Of a stretch of DNA of 64,000 nucleotides, positions 1 to 15,000 are shown one piece after another. Position 1 is the stretch's first letter. Each line of letters starts with the position of its first letter. The DNA is taken from assembly GCA_900618425.1 (NCBI GenBank), contig UZAN01039879.1:39274-103273 (forward strand), read 5' to 3'. The notes under the pieces were generated by a model that ran no database searches, was not told the origin of the DNA, and saw nothing but the letters and a program-made list of their open reading frames with translations. The DNA comes from Echinostoma caproni. Its lineage: Eukaryota; Platyhelminthes; Trematoda; Plagiorchiida; Echinostomatidae. The position numbers and the translations under genes were made by a program.

Positions 1-57
1 TCCTTGAGATCGAATCCCATCGTACATAATTGCGTTCCAATCCTCACCGGTCAAGAT
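1..57 (-). CDS. Cav2: Cav2 exon: domain II selectivity filter (cut by window edge)
   Basis: This is 19 codons, [19 protein letters not shown], read from the acceptor CACACGCAG at 58-66. The Glu in TGEDW is the domain II filter residue. The exon continues beyond base 1, where the rest of domain II (S6) and the II-III linker should follow. Confidence 0.95.
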   Translation of the reverse strand, partial: MLTGEDWNAIMYDGIRSQG

Positions 58-3000
58 CTGCGTGTGAGGTAAAACGTTAAAACGATGAAAGAAACAAAAA
101 GACGTTTAGTAGCTAGAGTGGTAACGGATACAACAACCAGCATATTCATAACTCTTATTTCAAATCAACCCTTGGAGAATTTGATACACAAACTGTTCTA
201 CCCGGTTGGCACCTCAAAAGAAAAGTGGATACTTATTAGCGCTAATATACTATCTAAAGTAAATTAAAATTCTTAATTTAACCCGTTCATTCGTATTTAA
301 AGGTCTTAGAAATATAAACAAGCGAATGGAGAATGCTAGTGATTCAATACCCTAACAAACAAATTTTAAACATCAGAAGGATACGTATTGTGCGTGAAAT
401 CAAGCGGTATGAATTAGAAGAACATGTGTTTTACTTGGAGGTCAAATTGATGGTTGAATACATGATTCTTGGATCCAAAACAAAACGTTACTTCCACAAA
501 GATTGGACCTACTCAAAAAGGGAAATTCACGAAACGAATCAGAATAGAGCGGTTTCAGTAAAGTCTTTCTACATGAGGCAGAAACAACTTAGCCAGTTCA
601 AATAAGAGAACCGATAAAGTTATTCATAAAGTAAAAATCACTTGGCTTTGCAAGGTGGAGAATGGCTAAATCGGTAAAAATCCTTGTATATGAAATCATT
701 TGAATTTTTCGGTCAGGTTAAGTGAAACTGATTAACGGTACACACTAGATCCTTAGTCTTCTGATTAATCATTTCGCTGTGTCTGAAGCATCACATATGT
801 TGGTTACTTGAAGAAGACAGTTAAATAACCTGATGTTAGAACAGATTCCACTGGGTTCAGTGTGAGGTTGCTGAGAAAATTCTGTCCACTCCAAACCAGT
901 GTCCCAGGAACCATCAAACAACTACGTATGAGATAACACTCCTGTATGATCTAACGACATGCCTGAATATATCTACAGAATTCTAAAATCGAAAACCCTA
1001 TGTCGTTGACAGGGCAACAATGAGACATTATGTGTGACTCACTAAACAACTAGAACACCTGTACCTTGACGATAAGAAAACAGACAATGGATTTTCCACA
1101 TTTAGAAGATGACTACTTCAATGACTGTCAGTAGTCAACTTAGGGAAAGCACCACTGTAGCGCGGATGTAGGGTTTTTGCGCGCACTTCATTTGTCACCT
1201 ATTGGCACATTAAAAGTGAACGTTTATAAAGCAAATTAATATAATTCAGAGGCGATTGCAGAGAGAAGCGTTTACATCTATCTGCTTACTCAGATGTTAA
1301 GGAGTTAAGTTAAGTTAGCACTAGACCAGTCGCAATTTTCAAACGCAATAGATCAGCCAAATAAACAGTTGTACCTCATTCTTTGAATGACCGGTGTCAC
1401 TATCAACAACAATGTCATACTGTCTGATGTTAGAGAAAAAATGTCAAAGTGGACAGAATAATCGGATGAACGCTTATTCCGTTCACTGTTATATGATCGT
1501 TTCAAGTTTGTTTTCTTTGGTAAAACTCTGCCTTCATTGCTTTTTTCCGAAGATTACACCGTGAGGTAAAGAACAGTGATTCTTTTACTTTGTTAGCATG
1601 CATCGTAGTGAATTATCCAGAAGGAATTTCACTAGTTTTGTTCACTGCGCGAACAGCTGAATTTTATCACTATCTGTCCCCTAAGATCGGGAAAACCCAA
1701 CATTTATTGTATCAGCTACGAAGTGAAAGAGGAACTTACATAAAATACATCAGAAGCACTTAAGACCCCTTCATGCTAACGAAACGTAATCCTGACCAGA
1801 TTTTTGTTGATATTTACGGCAAATGTGATGTTAAGGTAACTCAAAGGGGGTCAATTTTTTGTAATAAGTAGCAAACGTATATATGCCAGAGAATGTATTC
1901 CGTAGTTTGGTGACCCATTTATTTGTATTAGCAGGGGAATCTAAAACATAGTCTAGCTGCAAGAGGAACTCAGCTCTCGACCAGTGCTCAAATGTCAACA
2001 TTTTGAAAAATTGCCCATGCTTACTACGTTCTAATATTTCAACTTGCGTACGAACGTCTTCATCAACAAAACGTTCTGGTTTTCTTGCTCTTGTCTATCA
2101 CACTTTAAGCCTCATCATTCCAAATTTTCACGTATCAGATACACCGACGATGAAGTTCCCAGTATTCATGCACCAACAACATCTGTTTTCAAACTTTGAA
2201 AACATTGGGAGGAAACTGACGCATTACTGAAATTACAGACAAGCTGTCAGTTGGATCTTTGATAGGAATACATTGGGAATAAGACTAGATGGATGTTTAG
2301 TTTTCATTTATTCCAGTCATCCGAAAATGTGTGAAAGCTAGAAACATTTTAGGGAGGCAGCAGTAAAAATGCTATAGCGTTATCGCTGCCGTCGGCTGTC
2401 CAAAACTATTTCATTGTTCACTCAATTGTAATTACCGCAAAGGCCTTGGTTAACGTGCCCCAATAGTTCAACTGTAAAGGTGAGGACAGTTCTCATGTGA
2501 TATGCCTGAAAAAGCTAAGCCCATTTCCTAGCCCTGAAATGCATAGGTGAAGAGCGCTCGCAATTAGGCAATGGCTTCAAACAAAACACGCTGATCGAAT
2601 TGGTCCACACAGCTGCGTGGGTAACATTCATACCCGGATGGAGGAATCGTCACAGATTCCATGGTAAGTTGGCAATATACCATATAAGTGCAGATAATGC
2701 TTGATAGTATGGAAATCATGGACAGGCTGTCATGTACAAAGTAACCATTACTGAATAGGATATAATGGGGTATTGTTGGCATGCGCAACGAACGTACGAT
2801 CAAAATGCTGGCCAGAAGGGATTATAAGAGGCTCCATTAGATGGATGCTTGGAAAGTGATACGCAGAATGTCCGTGTAAATGAACACGAACTACTAGTAT
2901 TTCCCACTTGTAACCGAATACCCAATGAAATACCTCATTACTACAAGGATGCATCACTAGAGTAGTCATATAAGTTACTTCATTTCCTAGAGTGATGCTT

Positions 3001-6000
3001 GAAAAATAAAATAAAAAGGTTGACTTGATTTTTGCACACGGATTTTAGGTTTCAGCACAGTACACATTTTTAATTACTCGTTGTGTTTTCTCCGCCGTTG
3101 TTGCAGGACAAATAAACTTAGCTGTAGAGAATGATTACCAAAGTCAATAATCACGAAATATTTTCAATCATTGCTGCTATTAATATTATTAGTTGTTAGT
3201 TGTAGAATTGTCAGAATGTTTAGTAGCATGAATATTAACGTTCTATCACAACGTGTCAGGTTTGATCCTTTTTTTCAAGGTTCCAATTCGAATCAATCAT
3301 AAGACTGCAGATAGTCTTAGTGCTTTCAATTGCTGTGAAGGTCATCACATCGATTTGAGCTGTGTGACGACGGGATTGATCTAATTTGCGGTTGATTGTG
3401 AGGCTTTCTTCTGTTAATCGACATATTGCTCATATTGGTTACTAAACGTTTCGCAGAAACAATCCCGCTACTGAGGTTGGTTCTTGAATAACTTAACAAA
3501 AGATGTGCTTACCTGAAACACAGTGAGTAACGCTTTCACAAACGTGTCGAAGTTTTGACCGGGTTTTCCATCGTCGAAATTAAACCTAAAATAACACAAA
3601 TGATCATTGATGAATCACGAAGGTGTCAGATTTTTTCAAGTACGCATAAAGGACCGTATAGTGCTGCTAATTGTCTATTATCGGTTTTTTCCATTAACTT
3701 CTGATAATCGTAACTAAATGGACTTGGATTGGTAATTTTGGTTGACAAATTGGTACTGTGCTCCTGGACCGGATTTCGAATCGCGGACCAATCGATTAAA
3801 ACACCCAACTGAAGAGCCCTAATAAGAGCAAAACCCAACTCTGATGCTTATAGGATAAACTTAGAAACGGGCAAAAATAACGACCTGCTTGATTACTGGC
3901 TGAGCGAGAAGAAAGGTCTATCTGAACTTAAAAGAAAGAAATATATCATAACACTGTATGATGTACGTCCGGGAAGATCACGATGCATCTCAACATGGTA
4001 CATACTGCAGAGGTATATACGGCACAATAAAACAGATTAAGGTAAAATGAGATTCGTGCCTTCATGGTAAGACCAAGCTAAGAGGAATACCTTCGATATC
4101 ATGTTAACTCAGCCAACAATATCGTACTTGGGGGATGTGCTCGAGTAATTTATCTTTACTTTATGCTGTCCGTGTATTTTCATGAACTATTAAAGCCGAA
4201 TACGTATTTGTGGCGTTTGTTCGTTCGCGGTTGCCACAATAAACGGTGCTTGTTACGGCTACCCGCCATTACTTCATTTTCTCAACCACGGATGGGATTT
4301 CGATTAGAGTCACGGCGTGTTCTATCAAAACAAAGCAGCCTTGTGGTGATCACAAATATCCGCGTTTTCCATTAGGAGCGTGGTAACCCCATGGTGCATT
4401 CGAGTGAGAAATTACGGGCACTGCTCCGAATAACAAGATTTGTGCTTCAACTTCGTCTGACACGCAACATAAACTCCCTTAAGGTGAGTTTCTTGATGCA
4501 AGATTCATCCGATCCTACTTAGAATTTCCCTATAACCAGGGAGCGGGAGGCGGATTATAAACAAACTTCGTCACTCAGGCGCTATGACTCTCAAGTTAGA
4601 CATATAACGTAAATGAGATTTTCGCCACGCATAGAAAATCGAAAATCAGTATCGGGTACCTTGGAACAATATTTCGGTGGTCCGCAACCGCCCATCTTTT
4701 CCTGCTAGTTGAATGAAGTTTGTGGTCTTTACACGTATAAGATGAACAGGAAAAAAAATTCCTGCGTAGCACTGCGAATTCTCGTTTGCCCAACCAGACA
4801 AGCAATTTACTAAGATTGCGTGAAGAGCATAAATTTATCGCGGTTGCCCTTTTATTGACGTAATTGATATTTTCAGATTTCGTTAATTTCGGTCTAATGT
4901 ATGTATTTCACCGGAACGCCGGTTTCAGGCGGCTAGACTAAGAACCAGCATGAATAAGTGAAAGCATCCCGATTAGAGACAAGACAATTGACATACAATG
5001 AAAACTAATGCAGATATATTACGTATTTAGATTCGATGACAGAATATCCTGATTTCTATATTCTTGAGCACTGCCTCCATCGCTATTCTGCAGTATATGT
5101 GCTGCATTGTTAATGCGTAGTGTTTAGTATCCTACAAAGTAAATATCGTACTACACGAAAGGATTCGGAACTAGGATCACTTGAGCCGACGATGTAGTGA
5201 GTGACACAAATTGATGATCGAATTTAATTAGAAGCACGAAGTCAACAGGATCAAGTTTCAACTGGGCCATTTAGGCAGGTTAACCAGATTACAAGTTTTT
5301 CCATCTTTAAAAAATATTGTTTTATTTTTGCCATACTAATATGAAAACGTTTTAAGTGTACGTGAAAATAAATGAAAAGTACAATTTTCTTCAGATATCT
5401 TCCATACTTATCTAGGTATATTCCTACGCTCAATATTCAAATGGGAGTCAGATGCGAATGCTTCAGATGCTAATTATTTCTGAGCATTTGATAGAAAAAC
5501 AAATAACAATATCGCTGAAAATGGACAACAATACGGACAAAGATTGAAAGTCTCAATGATAACAAGTAAAACTGTTCATCTTAATATCCTTCTATCAATT
5601 TTTGAATGTAGTATTATAGTAGTCATTTGGTGATAAAATACCGTGTTTACCTTTAATTTTATAATTGCTTGCTATCAGTGCTGTGGGGTAGACAATATTG
5701 AGTTGAACTAACCATTCTTCAGACGTTATCTTCACATACAATTATTGGTTCATCCGTCGTTTGGTTGATGGGATGAAATTGACGTTGTGCGTTCAAATGG
5801 AATCTGAGGGATGATGAGTCTAAATCAATGTTCAGGTTTATTTTCGAATCAACGAGGAATTTATCTCGTTGTTGTTAACCCCATTCCCTGTTGTTTCCCT
5901 TTGTTATCAATCCTATCTCTGAGTGGTGTGACGAAGGTTTTCATCGATTAGTCAGTACTTTTATCTGTTCGGAAAACGATACACTTTGAGAATTCGGAGA

Positions 6001-9000
6001 TGAGATGCATACACCATCGAATGTACCGCTTATGAGATCGCTCACAGTCCCATAGTTAGACTTGATAGTTCGAACTGCGGTTTTAGATGTGGATATTGCA
6101 CTGTTTTCTATTGCCGAAAGTCATCGAAAAGGTCATCAGTGCGGTTATTTGCTGACGTGAGGAATTGAAATATTTGGTGCTTATATTCACACAGTTAATG
6201 AAATGCAGCACATCTGTGCGTTTATGTTCACTGCTTTTTTGAAGACAAATTAAGTCCAATGCTTTCTGTGCGGAAACTTGTAAACAAAACGCTGAAACGT
6301 GAATGTCATCAACTTGAGAAAATAGCCATAAATGAAGACGAAATAGTGACGGCAAAACTATGAGAAGTTAGCAAAAATGTATCTGGTCGCCGACTGATCC
6401 GGGGAATGCTTTTGATTGAAAACCCAGTAAAATTATGCAAAAGGTAAACAAAAATAGTCCTCTATCTGAATGCTAATATTGCCCATACAAAATAGGATCC
6501 AACTGATAAGCGCAATGCTAGATACCTGTGGTGTAGTAACTTAAACCACTGTCACTGGCATGCTCTGCTAGCCAGTTTTCATTTCCTTCTTACTAATTCT
6601 TTGCAAAGATGCGTTTCTTTCTAACAATCCAATGAGCAATGAGGCAATAGTGCGCAAAATTTATTTCAAATCTGAGGAATCTACCTTGTTCGAACAGCAT
6701 TTCCGAATTACATATTTGGAATAGTAACGCAAACCAACGAACTTAGTATTCAGACTCTTCCTCTCGACGAAGCGATATTTGATTCGACTCAAAGTTAAAG
6801 AGAGATTGGTTAACGCAGAGACGATTGAATGTGACAGAATGTGTCCACGGGAATATTCTCGTGACTTACTCTCCTCCGAACAGTTGCATTCCGAGCAGGG
6901 CAAAGATGAGCATGAACAGGAAGAGCAGAAATAGCAAACTGAGAATGCTACGCATTGCGTTCAATAGGGAAAGGACCAGGTTTCTTAGTGAAGCCCAATA
7001 TCTGTGAAATAAACAAAAAGAGCGAAAAAAACATTATGGTGCACTGATTGATCGTTAGAATTTCCAGCAGCTTGATAAAAAGCGATGAATGGAAATGAAC
7101 AGTAAATAGACGAATTTCACGAGAATTTTTTCCGGTCACTTGCCATTCGTTCGATGATGGACCGGAATGTAGAAACGCCCACATATCACAGGACATCGTG
7201 TGTGGTATATGAACAGTTATTACAGACCGCCGTGAGGGATCAATTACGCTTTTAATTGATAGGGATTACCCATATTTGACTGTTGAAGAAAATGTAATCT
7301 GCTAAGATGCACATGCTATTGTATATATTTCTATTTATGCGCTGCAGACCACGCAAAATCGGATAAGGGCCTAGTTTTTATTATAGACCCAGTAACTCTA
7401 ATAACCCAAGACTGTGTGCCAAGCCTCTATGATATAACATTATTTCTCAACCAGCAAACGGACAGTAAACGTGACCCAGGTTCATAGTTCGCTTGATGCA
7501 TCCAACTTTTCTCTTATTCCGATTAAACAGGAGACTATGATTTGCAACACCACTAGCCATTTTGCACCATGACACGAGTGTAACACTCTATAGACCACTG
7601 ATTAGATGAAACAATCAACCTGTCAATGTCGTTGCTCTTTTCATTCAGCGGGGGTTGTCAGCGCGTAACGTTTCTTTTCCTTAATTTGGATGTGTAATTG
7701 TTGGCGGTCGAAATAAATCTGGAATATTATATGTATACTCAACTGGGATATATAATTTTTATTGGATCCAATCAACCTAGAACTTTACTTAATTGACAAG
7801 CGTTCTCATTAGAATGTAAATTATCCAAGTAGAAAAATGAAATAATTAGTTTGTTACCTGAATTCGATGAGAGTACACCAGCGGCAGGTTCCATCTTTAA
7901 TGTCAAGGTAGATTTGACAGTGTGTCCACTGGTATAATAAAAGTCTCATAATCAAAGATGATCCTCCAAAGTGACTCCTCAATCGCGCACACACACTGAT
8001 CACCCACCGCCACAATCAACGGAGACAACTAACTTAAATCACCTTGATTCATCATCAATGAGCGCCCCCGGCGGCAAACATGAAACCCACAAACAACCTT
8101 TGCATTTATAGCCTGAATTTCAAGGATGAAGATTCCGAGTTCGGCTCCAAAAGAAAAGGGGCTGATTGTTCCCTATGGCAACACCGATTCACGGGGTATC
8201 ACGATGTCGGAAACCGTTGCAATTAGTAAAATAAAANTAAAATTTCCTAGGTGTGTAAAAAGGACGAACAGTCACGTGTTCATTGATTTCGATTGTTGAA
8301 AGGTGGGAACTTGTGATCCTATTGTGTTAGTGTGTGTGTGTATGTGATCAATTAGTTGTCAAACCATTTGAGCTATTGTTTTCTGCCTTAGTGAACCAGT
8401 GGAAATACTGCTAAGTCTGACTTTGCATGCATGTGGCAGTTCAGTGCTTTTGTCTCCACATCTAAACTTAATCTACCAGAAAGGTAAATCCAAGCTGGCA
8501 GATAAGTTTTGGGTGATTCATCCAAATATTGATACTAAAAATATTGAAAATACTGTACCAGCATGAGGGTATGTATCGGTTGTGTCACCAGATGTGGGGC
8601 TGGATGGAAATTATAGGGTCCACGGTTTACAGGGGTGGCATAATGGTTGATTTTCATTGTGATTGAATACGGATACTAACCATATAACTGACTGAGGTGC
8701 ATTGGTGCAGTAACATCAAGGCCAGTTTATTTTATTTATTTATTTATATTTTATCAAGAAGGCAAAATTCAATCGGTGACCGCGGAAAAGTTCATCGGAG
8801 AAGAGGACTAAACCTCCTGGCTATTCCTACTGAGCGATGTCAATTCTTAAAATGGATGGGTTAAAGAACACTGAGGCTTATTTAAGTACACAGGCATTCA
8901 CAAGCCTGAGCGTCTGGACGGTTCATGTATGTCGTTTCACATTGGGAAATTGAAGAACACAGAGAACGCGTGCGGAAATAGTAATATGATCTTACTTTCC

Positions 9001-12000
9001 CTATTATGCGTTCTACGTTAGCCCTTTGATTGAATGCCTCCTCCATACTAAAAATTATATATTTGCATATTCAGTCGAAAAAGTAAAAAGTGAATAACAT
9101 ATACACATGATATATGAATGAACAGAGCAAGAGAGGAGGGGATCTTATAATCAATGCCGAGGGAGATGATGCGTGAAATTGTGAGATGTTAATTTCAGTT
9201 AGAACTAGAAAATGGTGTTGAATTTTTAGAATGGCATCAAGTGTGTTGATCCGGGCTATCGAGATGACGCCTACCCTGGAGCGGTGCGTTACAATTTCTG
9301 GACAAGTGCGATTGATCAACCTTCACGGGTGATGTCAACAAAACGTGTACGTGTCACTGCTTCTGACTTCAAGCTATAGGCAGATCGTATCAGCCAATCA
9401 GAGACTGTGCGGCCTAGACAGAAACAGAATCATGGGAGCAATATTGGAACGCGATTGGTAAAAGCCCGGATAACCAATGAGCCTACTTTGTACATATTAT
9501 TTAATCCCCTTGTTTCTTCTAATAAGCGAACTACCATTCCTGTGACCTTTTCCTCACATCTCAGTTACTTGGGATATTGCGTGCTAGTGCCAGTGCGGTC
9601 CAGTGCTTATGTGATCCAGTCCGTGATTTGTTTTTCCTTGATTTGTATTCCATGATTTCCACTTGCGTGATTCGTATTCCGAGTTCAATGCGTGTACTAC
9701 TACTGCAATAATTACAACAGTGTAAAATCAATGAGGACAGACGAGTTATTAATCTACATGTAGTGGATCTTGTAGGCATTAGGTCTTTGTAAACATAAAG
9801 GTGCTACATTCTGTTTTCGGTCAACTAATTTCAGCAATAACAAATTCAGGATATGATCAATTGAAATTCGTCACTAGTCCCAGCTAATATTGAATCATAG
9901 ATTTATTTTCAATTAATGCCTTTTAATCTACTACCGCAATTGGCTGGTCGTAGATATGATCACAACCAACAAAACTTCTAACGTTTTTAAATGAGCTTAG
10001 TTGTTCACAACAGCAATCCCGAAGAATTTCGAGAGGTATTGTAGTGTTGAATGAATGTTCATCGGCTAGTATACGCTTTCATAGACCTAAAACGGAATTA
10101 GGCTCTCAATAACTTTGATCGATTGTTAGCTTCTTGTCTAGTTGTTAAATTTTGGTTCGAATGAGCGAAGTTAAACGTTAAACCAGCTTTAAAGCAATTA
10201 CACCAGAGCATAAAAATTTATGAAACCTTCCGGTGTCGATTCAAGGATAACAACTTTCAAACTAGTCATCCAAGCATACCCGAAAATTTGATATGTTGAC
10301 CAGAGAAATATACCTTGTTTCAGATTGAAGATGAACAAATAGTGTTACCGAATCGATATACGGTTTGAAACTGACCTGGTAATTTTAAATATTCTTAGCA
10401 ATCGAATGCTGCGCAGCGCGGAAAATCCAAATGAATCCGAGGGGTAGAAAATTTGCCAGATAATTTCGAACAAGCTGGCAATCACAACCTGGGGGATAGA
10501 AAACACGAAACGGAATCTATTGGGAGAGTTTATTCAACGATGTTACGGAATAGGAAAGACGTAGAACTCACATGAAGCAATACACAACGATCACTGTAAC
10601 TGAATAAGGATAAAAAATTATTTACAATACAAAAATAGATACTTTACTTATAGCCGAATCGTTTGATCAAGTCGTACAAGGTTAAAATCAACGAAAAATT
10701 GCTTTATCACCTGATAAGTAGTTTGACTGTCCATCACTTACCATAAAATCAAAAATATTGAAGGATGATTGAAAATAAAGCACGCCTCCGAGGCCATAGA
10801 TTTTCAGAACCATTTCACACATAAAAAGGGCGAGGAAGACAAATTCTGTGTAGGCTGTGGTTTAGAAAGGAAAAGTAAAATGAGAGAGCGTTTGGGGGAG
10901 GACAGAGAGAGAGAGAGAAAGAACGCAGTTGATAAGACTGATTATGTCGATAGTCAATAGATAAAATGAAAAAAACTATCAAATTGATGGAAACCCTTTT
11001 GTGTAATGGCAAATGAGGAAATGAAATGTCAACGATTGAGATCTATGGTATGAATCAACGCAAGCTAAAATTTGACCCGATTTGACCCGGTTAATCAATA
11101 ACTTCTACCTAGCACAGTGCTTCGCTTCCCTTTGCCCAGATAGTTATCGTCCGTATCAATCTGTGTTAATTCTGTCTTGTGCTCAGTCCCTCAACATTTG
11201 TGTATGCATTTTGTGAGCTGAAAAACCGATTCACATTCTTTATCCAACCTCCATGATATTACTCTGAATGCCCTTGTAAATGGGAAAACAAGCACTGAAA
11301 GGATGCGATATTTGGGGTTTGAGAAGGGCTTTCCCTAACCACATGTGATGTGGCCTTAAAATTGTTCTCGTCACACCCGCAGATGAGTGGTTTGACTTCC
11401 GACTGTGCTTGTCTGCTCAGACTTATTTAGTGCCGATAACCTAGGGAACTCAAGTTCTCATGTTCCGAGATTTCTATCGTGAGAATAGATGCCAGCATGT
11501 CACAGTGTTGCCTTCCAAGCCACAGGTCTCATGGCACTTGAATGCATACGGACATCACAACAGAGATAGTTAGTTGGATCCCGCACGCATAATCCATCAA
11601 CCTCACGTTTGACAGTTGCTTATGTTTTTAAAGAAGGTTATGTGAACTGTTCATATGATTGTTGTTTAAAATAATGCAAACCAAAATAATGGCTAGTAAG
11701 GTTTTCATGAATAGTACAAAAAAATCATGACACTTCCCCGTTCATAAATAATCTATTCCCCAGTGATTTGACTCAGTGGTTTGGGGAGTTGGACAATTAA
11801 ATTTGCGAAACTGAGGTTTTGAATAGAACTAGTCGGGATTATTGAATGGAATAGAAATACAATAATTAATCAAAGTCAATTATGTTCATAAATTACTTCC
11901 ATACAAAGAAGTGAACAACATAAAAAGTGCTCCGCAACGATTGTAACACGCGGGTTTTCCGAGAGACCCTATTGGAAGTTTGTCATCTGGTGATTCTGTC

Positions 12001-15000
12001 TCTCAGGGACACTGTAAATAAGCATACATGTGCGAAACGACGATAGCCTAATCGACAAATCCTCACTGCGCTATACAGAATAACGTTGACCGTCGGGCTA
12101 CTCTTGGCTGAGAGCGGTTTCAATTTAGACTTAAGGAAGCTGCTCCCTTTTGTTTGCATAATCGCAGCAAACATCAAAGAATGATATTTTAGAGGTATTA
12201 ACTGTCTATCCTCCCTAACAAACACATTCTGCATGATCAGGAGAGTATGACTTGGGCCAACATCAGTATAAGCCAATCACGCAGCCACATACACACACGG
12301 CTAAACGTACTCAATCAAAAGACTTAACCGTAATTTTTTTAACTTCAGATGAATCCGCCGATTTCAGCTGAGCAATTCGACAACAGTACGTGATTCGGAG
12401 TGCCTTATTGTGTACATCCGGGGACAGAAACTCTTACGCAATAAGCATTTATAGGTTGGTATTACGCTGTCAAGAAACAAAGTAGCCGATCTGAGTTAGG
12501 AAGAGAAATTCGGTGACTGTGTTATACATCTAAGTCCAGGGAACAAATGAGGAGTAAATGAATGATTCAAAGACACTTCGGATTTGTTTCATTTCAAGCC
12601 CAACGCACCAATAATTATGCTGGTGCTACCCAATGCACAGCAAACGCCATCCGACTGTACAAAAGATCCCACACGTATGAGAAATGATACAACGAAGCTG
12701 AGTGACTAAAGAAGAAGCTGTACGTAACAGATCATTATCACTGACAGTGTGAATAGCTTACGACATTAAATTGGAGAGGTACAGTGAGAAAAACCAATTT
12801 TCGCCAGGCAGCAGATGAGTGCATATTCGGTTCTAATATTCAGGTAGAACGGTTCTGATGCCTTTTCATCATCTTTTGAAAGGTTTTTTCTATATGAGAG
12901 ATATATAGGCAAGTCCGTTCGGTTCCGAACAAGTGATGAAATTGAATAGAAACATCAGCGCGATGGCATTTGCTAAGTGGTTTTTTGGGGGTCCAAACTG
13001 AAGTCACTCATGTAATGATTCATCCCAACAATCATGCATGAGAATGATGACCAATTTGTCGATTTACTTTGATATGGTTTGCTTTCATACCCGAACGGCT
13101 GAGGTAAACTGCCACCCGGTTTGTTCATACTCCTCTCAAGCTAAGAAAATAATTGGTCAAGGGCAACACATTCATTGGAAGGGGGGGGGTGATGAATAGT
13201 CAAACCCTGCCTCAACCAAACTCTTATGCTCCGTGAGTAACTCACTCAGAAGTACTTCTGTTTGATCATGGTTGGATCAGTTCATTCTGACTGGGCACAT
13301 ATGATGACAGCCTCGGTTCAATAGGCAAGAAACAACAGTTACTTTGCGCGAAACCCAATGGAATATGATTGTGGGATTCATTGAAAGTTATAATGGATTC
13401 TCTCAAAGCTGGACAGGTACTCAGTGATAGTAAGAATAGTCGATCAAGCTCGGTCAAGAACTGTAAGAGAATTTCTAGAAGCTTAGTACACTCAATGAAC
13501 AGACACATAAAACTGGATCACGTGTACACGCCAATGCAACTCAAGGATCAAATAACGCAATAATAGGTTGCGTCAGGACTCGAGGATTGAATGAAAACCG
13601 CAACGCAGACGGGGGATCAACCTGCCTTGTCCGTTCGCACATGTTCAGCAGCGAACCAAGTTGAAAACGAGCATAAACAGGGAAAAAACAGCCGCTGAAG
13701 AACTGTACATAGGGGGGGGGGTGAAATACCATAACCTAGCAAGCAATGAGGATGTTAACTCGGCTGTTGATGAATCTTTTGTGAACAAATTGTCAAGCTC
13801 TACGAACAGGCGTAAATGGAAATAACCATTTGTTACCGAATATTATAAAAACGCAACAGCGGCGAGAATATAGAGGGATTCGTTCTCTCGCTCTGTTTAT
13901 CTCCTGATTTACTTGGTCAAATTCAATTGCGAGTCTTTAAAATTCCCCTATAATTTTTATAATTTCATTCTGAGGCTTTTCGATGGCAACATTAGTAACA
14001 AATCGGAGGGTAAAGGAGAATGTATCAGACAAAGTAACAGACTCAAAAGTATGCACCAAGATCATGTACATATGCACCACACTTACACAAAAATTCAGTC
14101 AACCAACTCGGTTGACCGTAGAATTCGACCGAGACGCATAAGGTATTTAACAAGACGAGGACTACGACGGCGATGTAAAACTTTTGTGATTTGACTAATC
14201 GCCGAATCACGAATCTGAAACAAATAGAAATGAGTGAAAAACTGAGTACAAGAAACTGATTCGGACAAGGAAGTTTGAAACAAATAAAAGTGATCATAAG
14301 TTGAACAAAACGAGATTTTCACTCAAACGCTGATAGGCACACAGGGGAACTGTTCAACGGAGTTTCATAGAACCACTGAAATGTTTCGATAAGCATCTCA
14401 TGCTTCTCCAATATTACCGGGACTGTTCTGTTCTCATGCGAGAGTGACAGTGTCCTGCAATTACCGGTGAAGGCTCTAAATGGGCAGTATGAAAAATGCG
14501 TAACCTGAAATCCGCTAGACTGTGAGATAAATCAATTCAACCAAACCAAAGCAGACTACCTCAACAGTCTATAATGGAACTACGATACCTTTCATCCTGA
14601 AATTCCAGTGCGGCATTTATCGAAGTGAATATCGAAACTTTGGTCCGCCTTCCCTTATGTGGGTACTATCATGAGTAGCAATAATTCAGCCCTGTCACAC
14701 TCAATCGATAGCGGATACACAACTGCCTCGGCAACCCCATTCAAGGTTTTGGTGGAAGAGCGTTTAAGCCGAACTAAATAATTAAGCAAGAGTTTTTTCG
14801 CACAGAGGACACGATAACCCCCGGTATCATGAAACCTGAATTATGCAAGTGCTAAAACTTGCTGCACACTTTGGTGTAACCGTGGTAACGAGAAACGGTG
14901 GAACATTTCTTTCTCAACTCGTTTGACTCGAAAGACCATTCACGGATTCATCCTTATTTGGTTTCCCAAAATTACCCCATTTCAAAGTGTCCCAGGTGTG

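Noticed and set aside
7857..7945. Short minus-strand open stretch ending at a GTAAC donor-like site
   Set aside because: Its translation does not fit Cav2 domain II, and the flanking exons already join in phase.
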